Shown here: positions 21,763 to 34,113 of the stretch, one piece after another
Position numbering within the stretch: position 1 is the stretch's first letter
How the letters are laid out: each line of letters starts with the position of its first letter
DNA from: Thereva unica
Taxonomy: Eukaryota; Arthropoda; Insecta; Diptera; Therevidae
NCBI GenBank assembly: GCA_949987705.1
Contig: OX465281.1
Span: forward strand, 164,686,393-164,750,392
DNA length: 64,000 bases
Reading direction: 5' to 3'
Made by a program: the position numbers and the translations under genes
Notes under the pieces: generated by a model
Database searches by the model: none
Seen by the model: the letters and a program-made list of their open reading frames with translations, nothing else
What the model was told of the DNA's origin: nothing

Positions 21763-24045
21763 TTAGTGAATGTCCACGTCATTATAGGGATGCAACGCCA
21801 AAACTTCAGCCCTATAACTTCAGCGGTTTGGATAAACCCCATTTCACCTCTTTAGGGGATGAATTTTGAAAAATCACTTTTTAGTGGATGTCCACGTCAT
21901 TATAGGGATGCACAGTCAAAATTTCAGCCCTATTGCTCCAGCGGTTTTGGGTTGACCCCATTTCACCCCCTTAGGAGATGAATTTCGAAAAATCGCTTTT
22001 TAGTGGATGTCCACGCCATTATAGGAATGCACTGTCAAAATTTCAGCCCTATAGCTTTAGCGGTTTGGATAAACCCCATATTACCCCCTTAGGGGATGAA
22101 TTTCGAAAAATCGCTGTATAGCGAATGTCCACGCCATTATAGGGATGCACTGTCAAAATTTCAGCCCTATAGCTCTAGGGGTTTGGATAAACCTCATTTC
22201 ACCCCCTTAGGTTGAATTTCGAAAAATCGCTTTTTAGTGAATGTCCACATCATTATAGGGATGCAGTGTCAAAATTTCAGCCCTATAACTTCAGCGGTTT
22301 GGATAAACCCCATTTCACCTCCTTAGGGGATGAATTTTGAACAATCACTTTTTAGTGTATGTCCACAGTCAAAATTTCAGCCCATTGCTCCAGCGGTTTT
22401 GGGTTGACCCCATTTCACCCCCTTAGGAGATGAATTTCAAAAAATCGCTTTTTAGTGGATGTCCACGCCATTATAGGGATGCACTGTCAAAATTTCAGCC
22501 CTATAGCTTTAGCGGTTTGGATAAAACCCCATTTCACCCCCTTAGGGGATGAATTTCGACAAATCGTTGTACAGTGAATGTCCACGCCATTATAGGAATG
22601 CACTGTCAAAATTTCAGCCCTATTGCTCCAGCGGTTTTGGTTGACCCCGTTTCACCCCCTTAGGAGATGAATTTCGAAAAATCGCTTTTTAGTGGATGTC
22701 CACGCCATTATAGGGATGCACTGTCAAAATTTCAGCCCTATAGCTTTAGCGGTTTGGATAAACCCCATTTCACCCCCTTAGGGGATGAATTTCGAAAAAT
22801 CGCTTTTTAGTGGATGTCCACGCCATTATAGGGCTGCACTGTCCAAATTTCAGCCCTATAGCTTTAGCGGTTTGGATAAACCCCATTTCACGCCCTTAGG
22901 GAATGAATTTCGAAAAATCGCTTTTGAGTGGATGTCCACGCCATTATAGGGATGCACAGTCAAAATTTCAGCCCTATAGCTCCAGCGGTTTGGATAAACC
23001 CCATTTCACCCCCTTAGGGGATGAATTTCGAAAAATCGCTTTTTAGTGGATGTCCACGCCATTATAGGGCTGCACTGTCCAAATTTCAGCCGTATAGCTT
23101 TAGCGGTTTGAATAATCCCCATTTCACCCCCTTAGGGGATGAATTTCGAAAATCGCTTTTTAGTGGATGTCCACGCCATTATAGGGCTGCACTGTCCAAA
23201 TTTCAGCCGTATAGCTTTAGCGGTTTGAATAATCCCCATTTCACCCCCTTAGGGGATGAATTTCGAAAAATCGCTTCTTAGTGGATGTCCACGCCATTAT
23301 AGGGCTGCACTCTCCAAATTTCAGCCCTATAGCTTTAGCGGTTTGGATAAACCCCATTTCACCCCCTTAGGGGATGAATTCGAAAAATCGCTTTTTAGTG
23401 GATGTCCACGCCATTATAGGGATGCACAGTCAAAATTTCAGCCCTATAGCTCCAGCGGTTTGGATAAACCCCATTTCACCCCCTTAGGGGATGAATTTCG
23501 AAAAATCGCTTTTTAGTGGATGTCCACGCCATTATAGGGATGCACTGTCAAAATTTCAGCCCTATAGCTTTAGCGGTTTGGATAAATCCCATTTCACCCC
23601 CCTTAGGGGATGAATTTCGAAAAATCGCTTTTTAGTGGATGTCCACGCCATTATAGGGCTGCACTGTCCAAATTTCAGCCCTATAGCTTTAGCGGTTTGG
23701 ATAAACCCCATTTCATCCCCTTAGGGGATGAATTTCGAAAAATCGCTTTTGAGTGGATGTCCACGCCATTATAGGGATGCACAGTCAAAATTTCAGCCCT
23801 ATAGCTCCAGCGGTTTGGATAAACCCCATTTCACCCCCTTAGGGGATGAATTTCGAAAAATCGCTTTTTAGTGGATGTCCACGCCATTATAGGGATGCAC
23901 TGTCCAAATTTCAGCCCTATAGCTTTAGCGGTTTGGATAAACCTCATTTCACCCCCTTAGGGGATGAATTTCGAAAAATCGCTTTTGAGTGGATGTCCAC
24001 GCCATTATAGGGATGCACAGTCAAAATTTCAGCCCTTTAGCTCTA
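21763..24045 (-). repeat. 118-bp Helitron satellite array (copy A)
   Basis: About 19 tandem units of 118 bases, each with GTCCACGCCATTATAGGG, TTTCAGCCCTATAGC, GGTTTGGATAAACCCC and CCCCCTTAGGGGATGAATTTC. Two subtypes (TAGCTTTAGCGG and TAGCTCCAGCGG) alternate in places, so dimers have been duplicated. Such tandem blocks just inside Helitron 5' ends are known. Small ORFs across it (23021-23281, 23256-23516) are by-products of a unit length that permits open frames. Confidence 0.85.
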
Positions 24046-24264
24046 GCGGTTTAGGTTGTGCGTTGACTGTCAGTCAGTTACTTTTTATACAATAGAAAAA
24101 AAAGTAAAGAAAAAAAATCCCCTTACAACTCATTGAACCCCATTTCACCCCCTTCAACCCTTTTCTTCTCCATAAAAAGTAGCCTATGTCCGTCTCCAAG
24201 GTTTAAACTATGTCTGTAGAAAATTTCATCCAAATCGGTTCAGTGGTTTAGGCGTGAAAGCGTA

Positions 24265-24305
<41 letters not shown>

Positions 24306-24336
24306 GTTACTTTCGCATTTATAATATTAGTAAGGA
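24046..24336 (-). other. Helitron 5' end with GACA microsatellite (copy A)
   Basis: In element sense it starts TCCTTACTAATATTATAAAT, continues GCGAAAGTAACTCTGTCTG with a tetranucleotide run (24263-24303 on the plus strand), then TTACGCTTTCACGCCTAAAC and CGATTTGGATGAAATTT. This is the familiar 5' start of arthropod Helitrons. The first base (T) pairs with A24336, and host sequence resumes with T at 24337. Confidence 0.9.
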
Positions 24337-27300
24337 TGTATGTAAAAGTTGAAAGCGAACGATTACGATACATATCATTGAATCAAAGCAAATTAAGAGC
24401 GGAGAACTACATCCACCTTCAAGATGCTGTCAGAAATGACGCTAATGTTAGTCCTAATAATTTAGGGAAAATGGTTATTTTACCGTCTTCATTTGTAAAT
24501 AGCCCCCGGTATTTACACGAATATACACAGGACGCGTTTGCCTATGTGCGTACATATGGTCGCCCTGATTTATTTGTTACTTTCACATGTAACCCAAGTT
24601 GGCCTGAAATAGTTGATGAACTGCTGCCGGGACAAAGCGCGATAGATAGACATGATGTTGTTGCAAGAGTTTTTAGATTGAAAGTTAAAAAGCTTATCAC
24701 TGTTATTACTAAAGGAAAAATATTTGGAGAAGTATTGTGCTTCATGTATTCGATAGAATGGCAAAAGCGCGGCCTACCACACGTGCATATTTTAGTGTGG
24801 TTAAAAGAAAAATTGAGACCCAATCAAATAGATAAAATCATCAGCGCTGAAATACCGGATCCTAACAGTGACAAGACACTCCATGAAATTATTGTAAAAA
24901 ATATGATTCATGGTCCTTGCGGTTCTGAAAATCCCCAATGCCCTTGCATGAAGGATAGGAAATGCACCAAAAAATTCCCTCGCAAGCTTATTAAAGAGAC
25001 TGTCCACAGCGACAACGGATATCCCCTGTATCGTAGAAGAGCGCCAGCAGACGGAGGTCGAACGACATCTGTTAAACTCAAAAATGGTAGTTACGTTACT
25101 GTAGATAATGGTTGGGTGGTCCCTTATTCGCCTATTTTATCAAAAATGTTTAACGCCCATATAAATGTAGAGGCTTGCAGTTCAGTACGCGCTATCAAAT
25201 ATATCTGCAAATATATTAATAAGGGTAGCGACCAAGCTATTTTCAATTTCAGAAACACAGATCTCGCTAATCCCGTAGATGAAGTCCAAACATATCAGTC
25301 TGGTCGTTATATCAGCAGCAACGAAGCCGTGTGGCGCCTGTTAGGGTTTCCATTACACGAAAGGCACCCCACCGTCATACACCTCAGTGTGCACTTAGAA
25401 AATGGCGAACGTGTTTATTTTACTGAAAATAATTTCCAAGAGCGACTATATTCTCCTCCAAAAACGACACTCACCGCTTTTTTTAATCTCTGTACAAAAG
25501 ATGAATTTGCAAAAACTCTTCTGTATGTTGAGGTACCGAGGTATTATACTTGGAACACAGCAAGAAGAGAATGGAAACGCCGAATTCAAGGAGCTCCTGT
25601 TCAGAATTGGCCTGGTGTCAAATCTGGAGATGCCTTAGGTCGAGTTTACACGGTCCATGTTAATAACATGGAATGTTTTTGTTTGAGAATGCTTTTACAC
25701 CATGTGCGTGGGCCAACCTCTTTCAAAGATCTCAAAAAGCTAAATAATCAGGAATATTCGACATTTCGAGAGGCATGTGAGGCAAGAGGGTTGTTAGAGA
25801 ATGACAATCATTGGGATGTAACTCTGGAAGAGGCTATACAATGTAGATCAGCGTCCAAGCTAAGAGAGCTTTTCGTTATATTAATAGCGACATGTGGGCT
25901 TTCAAACCCTCAACAATTATGGGAAAAGTACAAGAAAGATATGGCAGATGATATTTTACACAGATTACAAGAACATAATCCGAATGCTTCATACAATGAT
26001 TTAATTTATAATGAAGCCCTAACAAAGGTAGAAGACCAAGTGATAAATATTACTGGAAAAGATTTATCTGATTTTGGGATGAGCAGGCCACAAAGAATTG
26101 GAGAAGTTAGTAGTGATTTAATGAGAGAACTAGATTACGATACTGCTTCTTTAAATCGACAAATAACGGAGGCGGTTCCACTTTTGAACCCAGAACAAAG
26201 ATTAGTCTTCGATAAAATTATTCAAAAAGTTGAAAGTGGCGAAGGTGGTTTGTTCTTTTTGGATGCCCCAGGAGGCACTGGCAAAACCTTCCTCTTAAAT
26301 TTATTATTAGCTCAAATTCGGAAAAATAAAGGAGTTGCTGTTGCAGTAGCTTCTTCTGGAATAGCTGCTACGCTGCTCAGTGGAGGACGAACGGCGCACT
26401 CAGTTCTTAAACTGCCATTAAACTTATCTCATGAGGAAATGCCAGTTTGTAACATTAGTAAAAACAGTGAACGTGGACGAATGTTGCACCAGTGTAAGCT
26501 GTTGGTTTGGGATGAATGTACGATGTCCCATAAAAGAGCAATCGAAGCACTAGATCGCACTATGAGAGACATCAAGAGCAACCAGAGTATCATGGGAAAG
26601 ATGGTGGTACTTTTAGCTGGTGACTTTAGACAGACCCTGCCAGTGATTAGTAGGGGCACACCGGCAGATGAAATAAATGCCTGTTTGAAAGCGTCTATGT
26701 TATGGGTACACGTAAAAAAGTTTTGTCTGACTACAAATATGCGAGTACAACTGCACAATGACGCACATTTAGGGCAATATGCAGCTGCTCTTCTAAAAAT
26801 CGGAGAAGATCGTATGGCAACAGACACTAACGGCATGATAACACTAAGCCGCGAATTCGGTCAAATTGTGGATAACACAGATGATCTAATAAAGAATGTC
26901 TATCCCGATCTGCATATTAATATGGGCAATCGAGATTGGCTGTGTGAAAGAGCAATCTTAGCGCCGACAAATGAGATAGTGGGGCAGATAAACGAACAAA
27001 TGATGTCACACCTGGAGGGGGATGTTGCCGAGTATCTCTCGGTAGACAATGTTTTGGACACTGAGCAAATAACGTCGTACCCTATAGAGTTTCTCAACTC
27101 TTTGGAATTATCAGGAGTGCCTTCCCATAAGTTGAGACTGAAAATTGGTGTTCCGGTCCTGTTGATGAGAAATCTTGACGCACCAAGGCTATGTAATGGT
27201 ACACGGCTACAAATTACTCACTTGGGACGCAATGTTATAAAAGCTATAATTATGACTGGAATGGCGAAAGGAGAAAGTGTTTTAATTCCCCGTATTCCAA

Positions 27301-27548
27301 TAACTCCGACCGATTTGCCATTTCAATTTAAAAGAGTGCAGTTTCCTTTAAAAGCGGCATTTGCAATAACTATAAACAAAGCTCAAGGACAGACGCTTAA
27401 AGTAGCAGGTGTACATTTAGAAAAAAACTGTTTTTCCCATGGGCAGCTCTATGTGGCGTGCTCACGAGTTTCGAGCCCGCAAAATCTTTATATTTTAGCG
27501 AAGGATGGAAAAACAAAAAACGTAGTTTATAAAAATGTGTTACAATAA
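24337..27548 (+). pseudogene. Helitron Rep-helicase C-terminal part, split copy B
   Basis: This codes for residues 740-1809 of the 1809-residue protein, identical to the same part of the intact copy as far as can be compared. It keeps HVH, both Rep tyrosines and all helicase motifs, but lacks the 739-residue N-terminal part. The break is exact: in the intact gene the site reads GATA|TGTATG, and here the TGTATG side directly follows the 5' terminus of copy A. The in-frame ATG at 24336-24338 is formed across the junction, so a 1070-residue Rep-helicase without the repeats and Cys region could in principle be made. No promoter for it is evident. Confidence 0.9.
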
Positions 27549-27856
27549 CATACTTACTGAAGTTTATATTATTTGCAAAATTAGTATCCTAAAATTAAAA
27601 CAGGTTGTCCAAAGTAACAAAAGTCGAGGATTCTGTAATATGAGACCCGGGAAGGGGCTGGCATCTGGGTAAACAAATAAAGCCTGGGTCAGTGACATTA
27701 CAGATGAGACCCCAGGGGCTAGGCAATTGTCAGACATGTAATTTTTCTACATTATATTACATGTCTGATAATGGACAACATTCGTCTGAAGTCACACTCT
27801 CTCAGCACATGACTCCAAACGTATACTGTCCATTACCGTCAAAAGCCCATTTTTAA

Positions 27857-27905
27857 CCGACTTCAAAAAAGAGGAGGTTATCAATTCGAATGTATGTTTT
27901 TTAAA
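27857..27905. mobile_element. Short insertion private to copy B
   Basis: The phrase CCGACTTCAAAAAAGAGGAG, followed by GTTATCAATTCGAATGTATG, interrupts a segment that is continuous in copies A and E (TTTTTAAATCTTAAATTATT). TTTTTAA-like bases flank both sides. The sequence resembles a tail commonly found dispersed in insect genomes. That family link is from memory. Confidence 0.5.
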
Positions 27906-28194
27906 TCTTAAATTATTATAATCCTTTTATTTATTTTTCTCCCTTTCAGGATGTAATAATATTGTTCTTAACATTGAATGTTTAGTTTAACTAAAAGTGC
28001 AACTGACGCCTGCCTCCCAAAAAATTATTATAGCACACTGCCGATATGACTTATTTTCTTGAGATTATACTATGCGCCCAATAGTTGCAATTTTTTTTAA
28101 TACTGTTTCACTAACACCAACATGTCCAGGTGTCTATTATACTTCTTCCGATAGGTGGCGCTCAACGTGAAATTCAAAAAAAATTGTAACATAT

Positions 28195-28643
28195 ACTACG
28201 TTTATAAGCGGAGTTTCACTCCCGGATCTTCAATCCAAAGTAAAACTCCCGATGCGTTTATAAGCAATGGGAGTGTAAATCCAAAATACTTTCTGGTTTG
28301 AGATGACAGCTCCAAGCTCAAATTCAAAATCATAGCAAAGACAAATATAAACCCAATGTTTAATTTAATTTATTTAAAAATATCAATAAGCAAAGAAAAA
28401 AACTATTGTAGCAAAATAAAACACTCAGCTTCTTCTTTACAAAGTTTTCCCCTTTCGGAAAAAAATCTCACTCCCAGTCAGCGTTTATAAGCACAACATA
28501 AACCGGGATCGAAGTTTCACTCCAGCTTTTTCTTCAGGAGCGAAAATCCAAGTTCTGGATTTTCACTCCTGGTTTATAAGCGGTATTTCACTCCGGATCG
28601 AAACTTCCATCCGGAGGGAAACTCCGCTTATAAACGTAGTAAT
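28195..28643. mobile_element. MITE in Helitron 3' region (copy B)
   Basis: Same MITE as at 11347-11795, inverted with its host Helitron. ACATAT repeats flank it at 28189-28194 and 28644-28649. Confidence 0.8.
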
Positions 28644-28813
28644 ACATATTTGTCATATGTAACTTTAAATTTTATGTATCCAAAATCAGTTTTTGCAGAT
28701 TTGTTCTCTTTCTCATTATACCATTTTTCTACCACTGACTGTGCACACATAATCACACACACATAATAATTTTTTTATTTAAAGGCGTTGCAACGCACGC
28801 GGGTTTTTGCTAG

Positions 28814-31031
28814 TATCAACATAAAACTGATTAGCCAGTTGTCTGCATCTTGATATTATATTAAAATCATTTTCTCGAATCATGATTTTGTAGGCATAAA
28901 AATCCATGCATGATACTTTTTTATTGGCTAAGTGCAATCCTGTTACAGGATTGACTTGTGGTATTTGAAAGTGATATCCCTCTTGTCCCTTGCTAAACAT
29001 TAGCGGATATTGTAAGGCATCGTAAAATTTATGTGTGTCCGGTATCCTAGTTAGTGAGTCATTTCGGGCGTGTAAAATGATATCACGGGAAGCAAACTGT
29101 TCGCCAGAGACCAGGGCTGCGACTTCGTTGATTAATGGTACATTATACCGTCTTTCATGTTCCGCACTTGGCGTACGGTCAGGGTGCATAACTAACTTGT
29201 ATTCCTCTCCCGGAATTCTTTCTAAAGCTGTTTTAAAAGTGTTAATGAGACTGTTATGATCGTGCAACATTCTCTGAATTTTAAGAACGGTATCCCTATC
29301 AACCCCTTGAATATTTTGACACCTGCGGTCAGCTTCGCTATTTTCATCTCCCATGAAATAAATCTGTAAAAATTTTGGCTGATCATCTACAGGTAGTAAA
29401 GAGCCAATCCTGTGATAAATTTGACCTTGGATTGTAAATGTGGTTGAAAACCCAGGCATAACAACCTCTTTGTCTACACCAAATGACGTCATTCGGAAGC
29501 AGCAATTATATTTCCTAATTCTGTTCAAAAAACGACGTGATTCATTGCTACCGTACAAAAGCAAAGATTTTAGGGGTTCTTCTGGCTCACCAAGTGATGG
29601 AAGTGAAACTTTACCACCAGAACAACACATACCGGGTGTTTCTTCTTTCCACTTTAATGCTTCACAATGTCTACACTTTTTATCCATTCGCCCTATCAGT
29701 ACTAATCGATGGTTAGCAAAGTCGATTAAAGGGTCATAATCAAAAGCAGCATTTTGAAACGCCTCCCATGTACTACGTGTAAATGCACGCCTTCTGTGTG
29801 ACTGCCGTTCAGCATTTAAAACACGACGTCTTTGAGAATCTTCATGGGTCTCTGTAGTTATCAGTGACGCGTGACGCTCAGCATCTAAAATCCGACGTGC
29901 CCGAGTTTGCGCTAATGTCTCAGCAGCTCTTTGAGCAACGTGACGTCCGGCATCTAAAATCTGACGGGCCTGAGTTTCTTCTAAAGTCTCTACGGCTCTA
30001 AGAGATGCGTGACGCTCGGCATCTAAAAGCTGGCGGGCTTGAGTCTCTTCCAAAGTCTCCGCGGCTCTAAGAGATGCGTGGCGCTCGGCATCTAAAAGCT
30101 GGCGGGCTTGAATCTCTTCCAAACTCTCCGCGGCTCTAAGAGATGCGTGACGCTCGGCATCTAAAAGTTGACGGGCTTGAGTGTCTTCCAAAGTCTCCGC
30201 GGCTCTAAGAGATCCGTGACGCTCAGAATCTAAAAGCTGACGGGCCTGAGTCTCCTCTGAAGTCTCCGCGGCTCTAAGAGATGCGTGGCGCTTGGCATCT
30301 AAAATCTGACGGGCCTGAGTATCTTCTAAAGGCTCCACGGCTCTAAGAGATGCGTGACGCTCGGCATCTAAAAGCTGGCGGGCTTGAGCCTCTTCCAAAG
30401 TCTCCGCGGCTCTAAGAGATGCGTGGCGCTCGGCATCTAAAAGCTGGCGGGCTTGAGTCTCTTCCAAACTCTCCGCGGCTCTAAGAGATGCGTGACGCTC
30501 GGCATCTAAAAGATGACGGGCTTGAGTGTCTTCCAAAGTCTCCGCGGCTCTAAGAGATCCGTGACGCTCAGAATCTAAAAGCTGACGGGCCTGAGTCTCC
30601 TCTGAAGTCTCCGCGGCTCTAAGAGATGCGTGGCGCTTGGCATCTAAAATCAGACGGGCCTGAGTCTCTTCTAAAGTCTCCACGGCTCTAAGAGATGCGT
30701 GACGCTCGGCATCTAAAAGCTGACGGGCTTGAGTCTCTTTCAAAGTCTCCGTGGCTCTAATAGATGCGTGGCGCTCAGAATCTAAAAGCTGGCGGGCCCG
30801 AGTCTCTTCTGAAGTCTCCGCGGCTCTAAGAGATGCGTGACGCTCAGAATCTAAAAGCTGACGGGCCCGAGTCTCTTCTGAAGTCTCCGCGGCTCTAAGA
30901 CATTCATGACGCTCGGCATCTAAAGTCAAGCGGATTTGAGTTTGCTCCTCAGATTCTTGGCTTCTAGCAACTTTCGCAGAGCGAGCTCTGCTAGAACTAC
31001 GCGCTAGATTAGATTTGCGTTTTCGAGGCAT
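28814..31031 (-). pseudogene. Helitron Rep-helicase N-terminal part, split copy D
   Basis: Residues 1-739 of the Rep-helicase (basic head, all fifteen 23-residue repeats, Cys cluster, start of the Helitron-like domain), then 11 foreign residues (TSKNPRALQRL) read through from the antisense Helitron 3' terminus to a stop at 28779. The gene is interrupted between the A and T of codon 740. It lacks the HUH, Rep tyrosines and helicase, so it has no enzymatic function. One repeat residue differs from copy A (AETSEET for AEISEET). A 750-residue repeat-containing protein could still be translated from its own leader. Confidence 0.9.
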
Positions 31032-32162
31032 ATCAGAAAATTAAATAAAACGTAGAAAAAATAAAAGTATTCAAAATACCTACCAAAAAACGGAACGAAG
31101 TTTATATTAAACAAAACTAATGTATTTTACCTAAGAATATTAAAACGGCACCAACTACTGTAAAGAAGTAGATAAATATCTACCAAAAGATCAGATTAAC
31201 AAAAAAACGGAATAACACTAAAAAAAGCACAAACTCCTCTAAACCATTTGTAAAATATCTTTAGTTATTACTTTTGCAATAAACAAAACCGAATATCATT
31301 AAAAAATCACAAACTCCTTTGAACCACTTAAATCAATATCTTTAGTTAATAACTTTGCACTAAAAAACGGAATAACACTAAAAAAAGCACCAACTCCTCT
31401 AAACCACTTAAAAAATATCTTTAGTTAAAACTTTTTCAATAAACAAAACCGAATATCATTAAAAAAATCACAACCTCCTCTAAAGCCAATTAAAAAAATC
31501 TGCCAAAAGATCAGACTAACTTTAAAATTAAAATAACCGAAGAAAATAAACGCCGCCTACTAAGCAAATTTTTGAACATGTTAGGATTTAACGAACTTCA
31601 CAATCGAAGAAAATAAACGTCGCCTACTAAGCATAGATAAATTTTTGAACATTTTAGGATTTAACGAACTTTCGTTAAGTTTGTTCGTCCATTTACGTTA
31701 GTTAAATTAACTGAGGTAGGCAGGTTAACAACGGCATAAACAGCTATTTATTTAGAGCCGTTAGTTAACTTAGTTCTGCTTTTTGGCTTAGCTTAAATGT
31801 AGCACAGCTCAATACTGTCAAAATGGATTGAAGTTTGCTTGTAAATAATTATGTAAATTTTTGTTGTAAGCAAACAATTAAGAAGATATAATTTTTTTTA
31901 TTAATTTTTTAACTTTTTATTAATTGCAGAATGAGAAATGTAATTATTTTTGCTTGTTTTTAGTTGTAAAATGTGAACTATCAAATGGCATGCTAGAAAT
32001 GGTGCTATTTTAACAGCGCTAGTTTAACAGAGTTAAAGTAACTCGGGCCTAAACGCACTCAATGACGTTGTGCCGCCGTGCTACCATTTCGAGTTTCACA
32101 AATTTTCAACCCTCATTTCATTAGTGGTTAAATTTCGAGAAATGCTGAAAAATTTCTCACAT

Positions 32163-32840
32163 AAAGCCTGGGTCAGTGACATTACAGATGAGACCACAGG
32201 GGCTAGGCAATTGTCAGACATGTAATTTTTCTACATTATATTACATGTCTGATAATGGACAATATTCGTGTGAAGTCACACTCTCTCAGCACATGACTTC
32301 CTCCAAACGTATACTGTCCATTACCGTCAAAAGCCCATTTTTAAATCTTAAATTATTATAATCCTTTTATTTATTTTTCTCCCTTTCAGGATGTAATAAT
32401 ATTGTTCTTAACATTGAATGTTTAGTTTAACTAAAAGTGCAACTGACGCCCGCCTCCCAAAAAATTATTATAGCACACTGCCGATATGACTTATTTTCTT
32501 GAGATTATACTATGCGCCTAATAGTTGCGATTTATTTTTTAACACTGTTTCACTAACACCAACATGTCCAGGTGTCTATTATACTGCTTCCGATAGGTGG
32601 CGCTCAACGTGAAATTCAAAAAAAGTTGTAACATATTTGTCATAGGAAACTTTAAATTTTATGTATCCAAAATCAGTTTTTGCAGATTTGTTCTCTTTCT
32701 CATTATACCATTCTTCTACCGCTGACACACACACACGCACACACGCACACACACACACACGCACACACACACACACGCACACACACACACACATAATAAT
32801 TTTTTATTTAAGCTTTACAACGCACGCGGGTTTTTGCTAG
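32163..32840 (+). mobile_element. Antisense Helitron 3'-end segment (copy D)
   Basis: Counterpart of 18956-19633. The damaged hairpin is followed by CTAG at 32837-32840. It includes the CA/CGCA tract near 32725-32795. Confidence 0.75.
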
Positions 32841-33509
32841 TTTATGCTATATAGTTTTTATACCAAGTTCTAAGAAAAGCTGTTGAAATAAATAACTTCT
32901 CATACAACTGTTTCCACCGTGTTCCCCTTAGGGGTTGAATTCCGAAAAATCCATGACGCCGTGTTTCATTATTAGTGGTGTATAGTATTTATACAAAGTT
33001 CGAACAAAATGTAACTACAGAAAAAATTCCCCCATACAACCTATTCAACCCCAACGCCCCCTTTAGGTTATGAGTTTAAAAAAAAGTGGATGTCCACTGT
33101 CAAAATTTCAGAACTTTAGCCCCCTGAGGGGATGAATTTTGAAAAAACTCTTCTTAGTAAATGTCCACGTCATTATAGGGATGTATTGTAAAAATTTCAG
33201 CCCTTTAACTGCATCGGTTTGGGTTCACCCCGTTTCACCCCTTAGGGGATGAATTTCGAAAAATCGGTTCTTAGTGAACGTGCATTTCATTATAGGAATG
33301 CACTGCCAAAATTTCAACCCTTCAGCTCCAGCTGTTTGGGTTAACCCCATTTTACTCCCTTAGGGGATGAATTTCGAAAAATCGCTTCTTACTGAAGGTC
33401 CACGTCATTATAGGGATGTAATGTCAAAAGTTCAACCCTTTAGCTCCAGCGGTTTGGGTTAACCTCATTTCACCCCTTTAGGGGATGAATTTCGAAAAAT
33501 CGCTTCTTA

Positions 33510-34113
33510 TAACGTCATCGATTTGGCAGCTGTAGCTTCGAGTGCGAGCACATTTCATCTGGAGCAGAGCAAAAGTAGCTCGCTCCAAAACAAATTCGCT
33601 CTAACATAGAATTGCTCTGATTCAATTTCGCTTGCTCTTCGATTGAATTTTGCTCCCTTCAAGATTTGTTTTGATTAACATTTACACATTTTTGTTTCTG
33701 AACATATTACTTCTCAGAAAAATTTACAATTTTGCTTTAATTTCTTTGGTATTTGAAATAACTGTACATATCCCGCGTCGACATCTAATGATTATTCTTA
33801 AGATTTTTCGACCATTAATAATTTTGTTGAATTATTATTATAAATTTTTTTTTATTTATTAAATCTTCAAACTATGAATAACTTTTTAAATTTTAGAGCA
33901 CTTTTCAAATCAGTCGAAATGATACAGATCTAAAAACTTGATCTTTCTGATCTTTGGTAGAGCACTTTTGGGCAAATCGATGACAAAATCTTGGTTTGCT
34001 CTTAGAGCGAGTGACAAATCGATGACACAGCCCTGAGAGGGAGCGTCAAATCGATGATGCAATTTGCTCTAAAAGCACTTTTCGAGCAAAAAGGGCAGCA
34101 AATCGATGACGCT
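33510..34113. mobile_element. MITE with AAATCGATGAC motifs (copy D)
   Basis: Uninterrupted 604-bp version of the element at 20302-21762, with inverted CGTCATCGATTTG ends. It differs from the copy A version in the bases just after the GTTTTGATTAA segment (near 33700). Confidence 0.7.

Larger units (their letters stand above)
11177..24336 (-). mobile_element. Autonomous Helitron, copy A (complete ends, intact gene)
   Basis: Minus-oriented rolling-circle transposon. The 3' terminus is at 11177-11180 (CTAG) with a hairpin just inside. The 5' terminus (TCCTTACTAATATTATAAAT in its own sense) ends at 24336. There is no target duplication and no TIR, and insertion is between A and T, all as expected for Helitrons. 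From 5' to 3' it contains a CTGT/GACA microsatellite, 118-bp satellite units, a 0.6-kb MITE, an antisense copy of its own 3' end, an AT-rich leader with 87-bp repeats, the Rep-helicase gene, and a 3' region with another MITE. Its length includes a 200-N gap and a duplicated contig end, so the true size is nearer 12.3 kb. It abuts a split copy of its own gene at 24337. Confidence 0.9.
27549..28813 (+). mobile_element. Helitron 3' region and CTAG end (copy B)
   Basis: The 3' untranslated part and terminus of the copy whose gene is at 24337. An inverted CAGACATGTAAT/ATTACATGTCTG pair lies near 27730-27770. The hairpin GCGTTGCAACGC is at 28785-28796 and CTAG at 28810-28813. It carries the common MITE (28195-28643, flanked by ACATAT) plus a private insertion of about 53 bases near 27857-27905 that the other copies lack. 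The base after CTAG is T, then ATCAAC, which is the Rep-helicase gene of copy D in antisense. Confidence 0.85.

Noticed and set aside
23021..23516. 86-residue ORFs with repeated FSGCPRHYRAALSKFQPYSF motifs (similar ones at 34448 and 39075)
   Set aside because: They arise from the 118-bp satellite, whose sequence leaves one frame open. Similar ORFs appear on whichever strand the satellite lies.
21763..24045. Regular 118-bp repeats that might suggest a CRISPR array
   Set aside because: The whole unit is repeated without unique spacers, the DNA is eukaryotic, and the array lies just inside a Helitron 5' end where satellites are common.
24542..24823. ORFs antisense to the Helitron gene (also 26429-26836, 13106-13513, 15119-15400 and others)
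   Set aside because: They are opposite-strand shadows of the Rep-helicase gene and recur identically in every copy.
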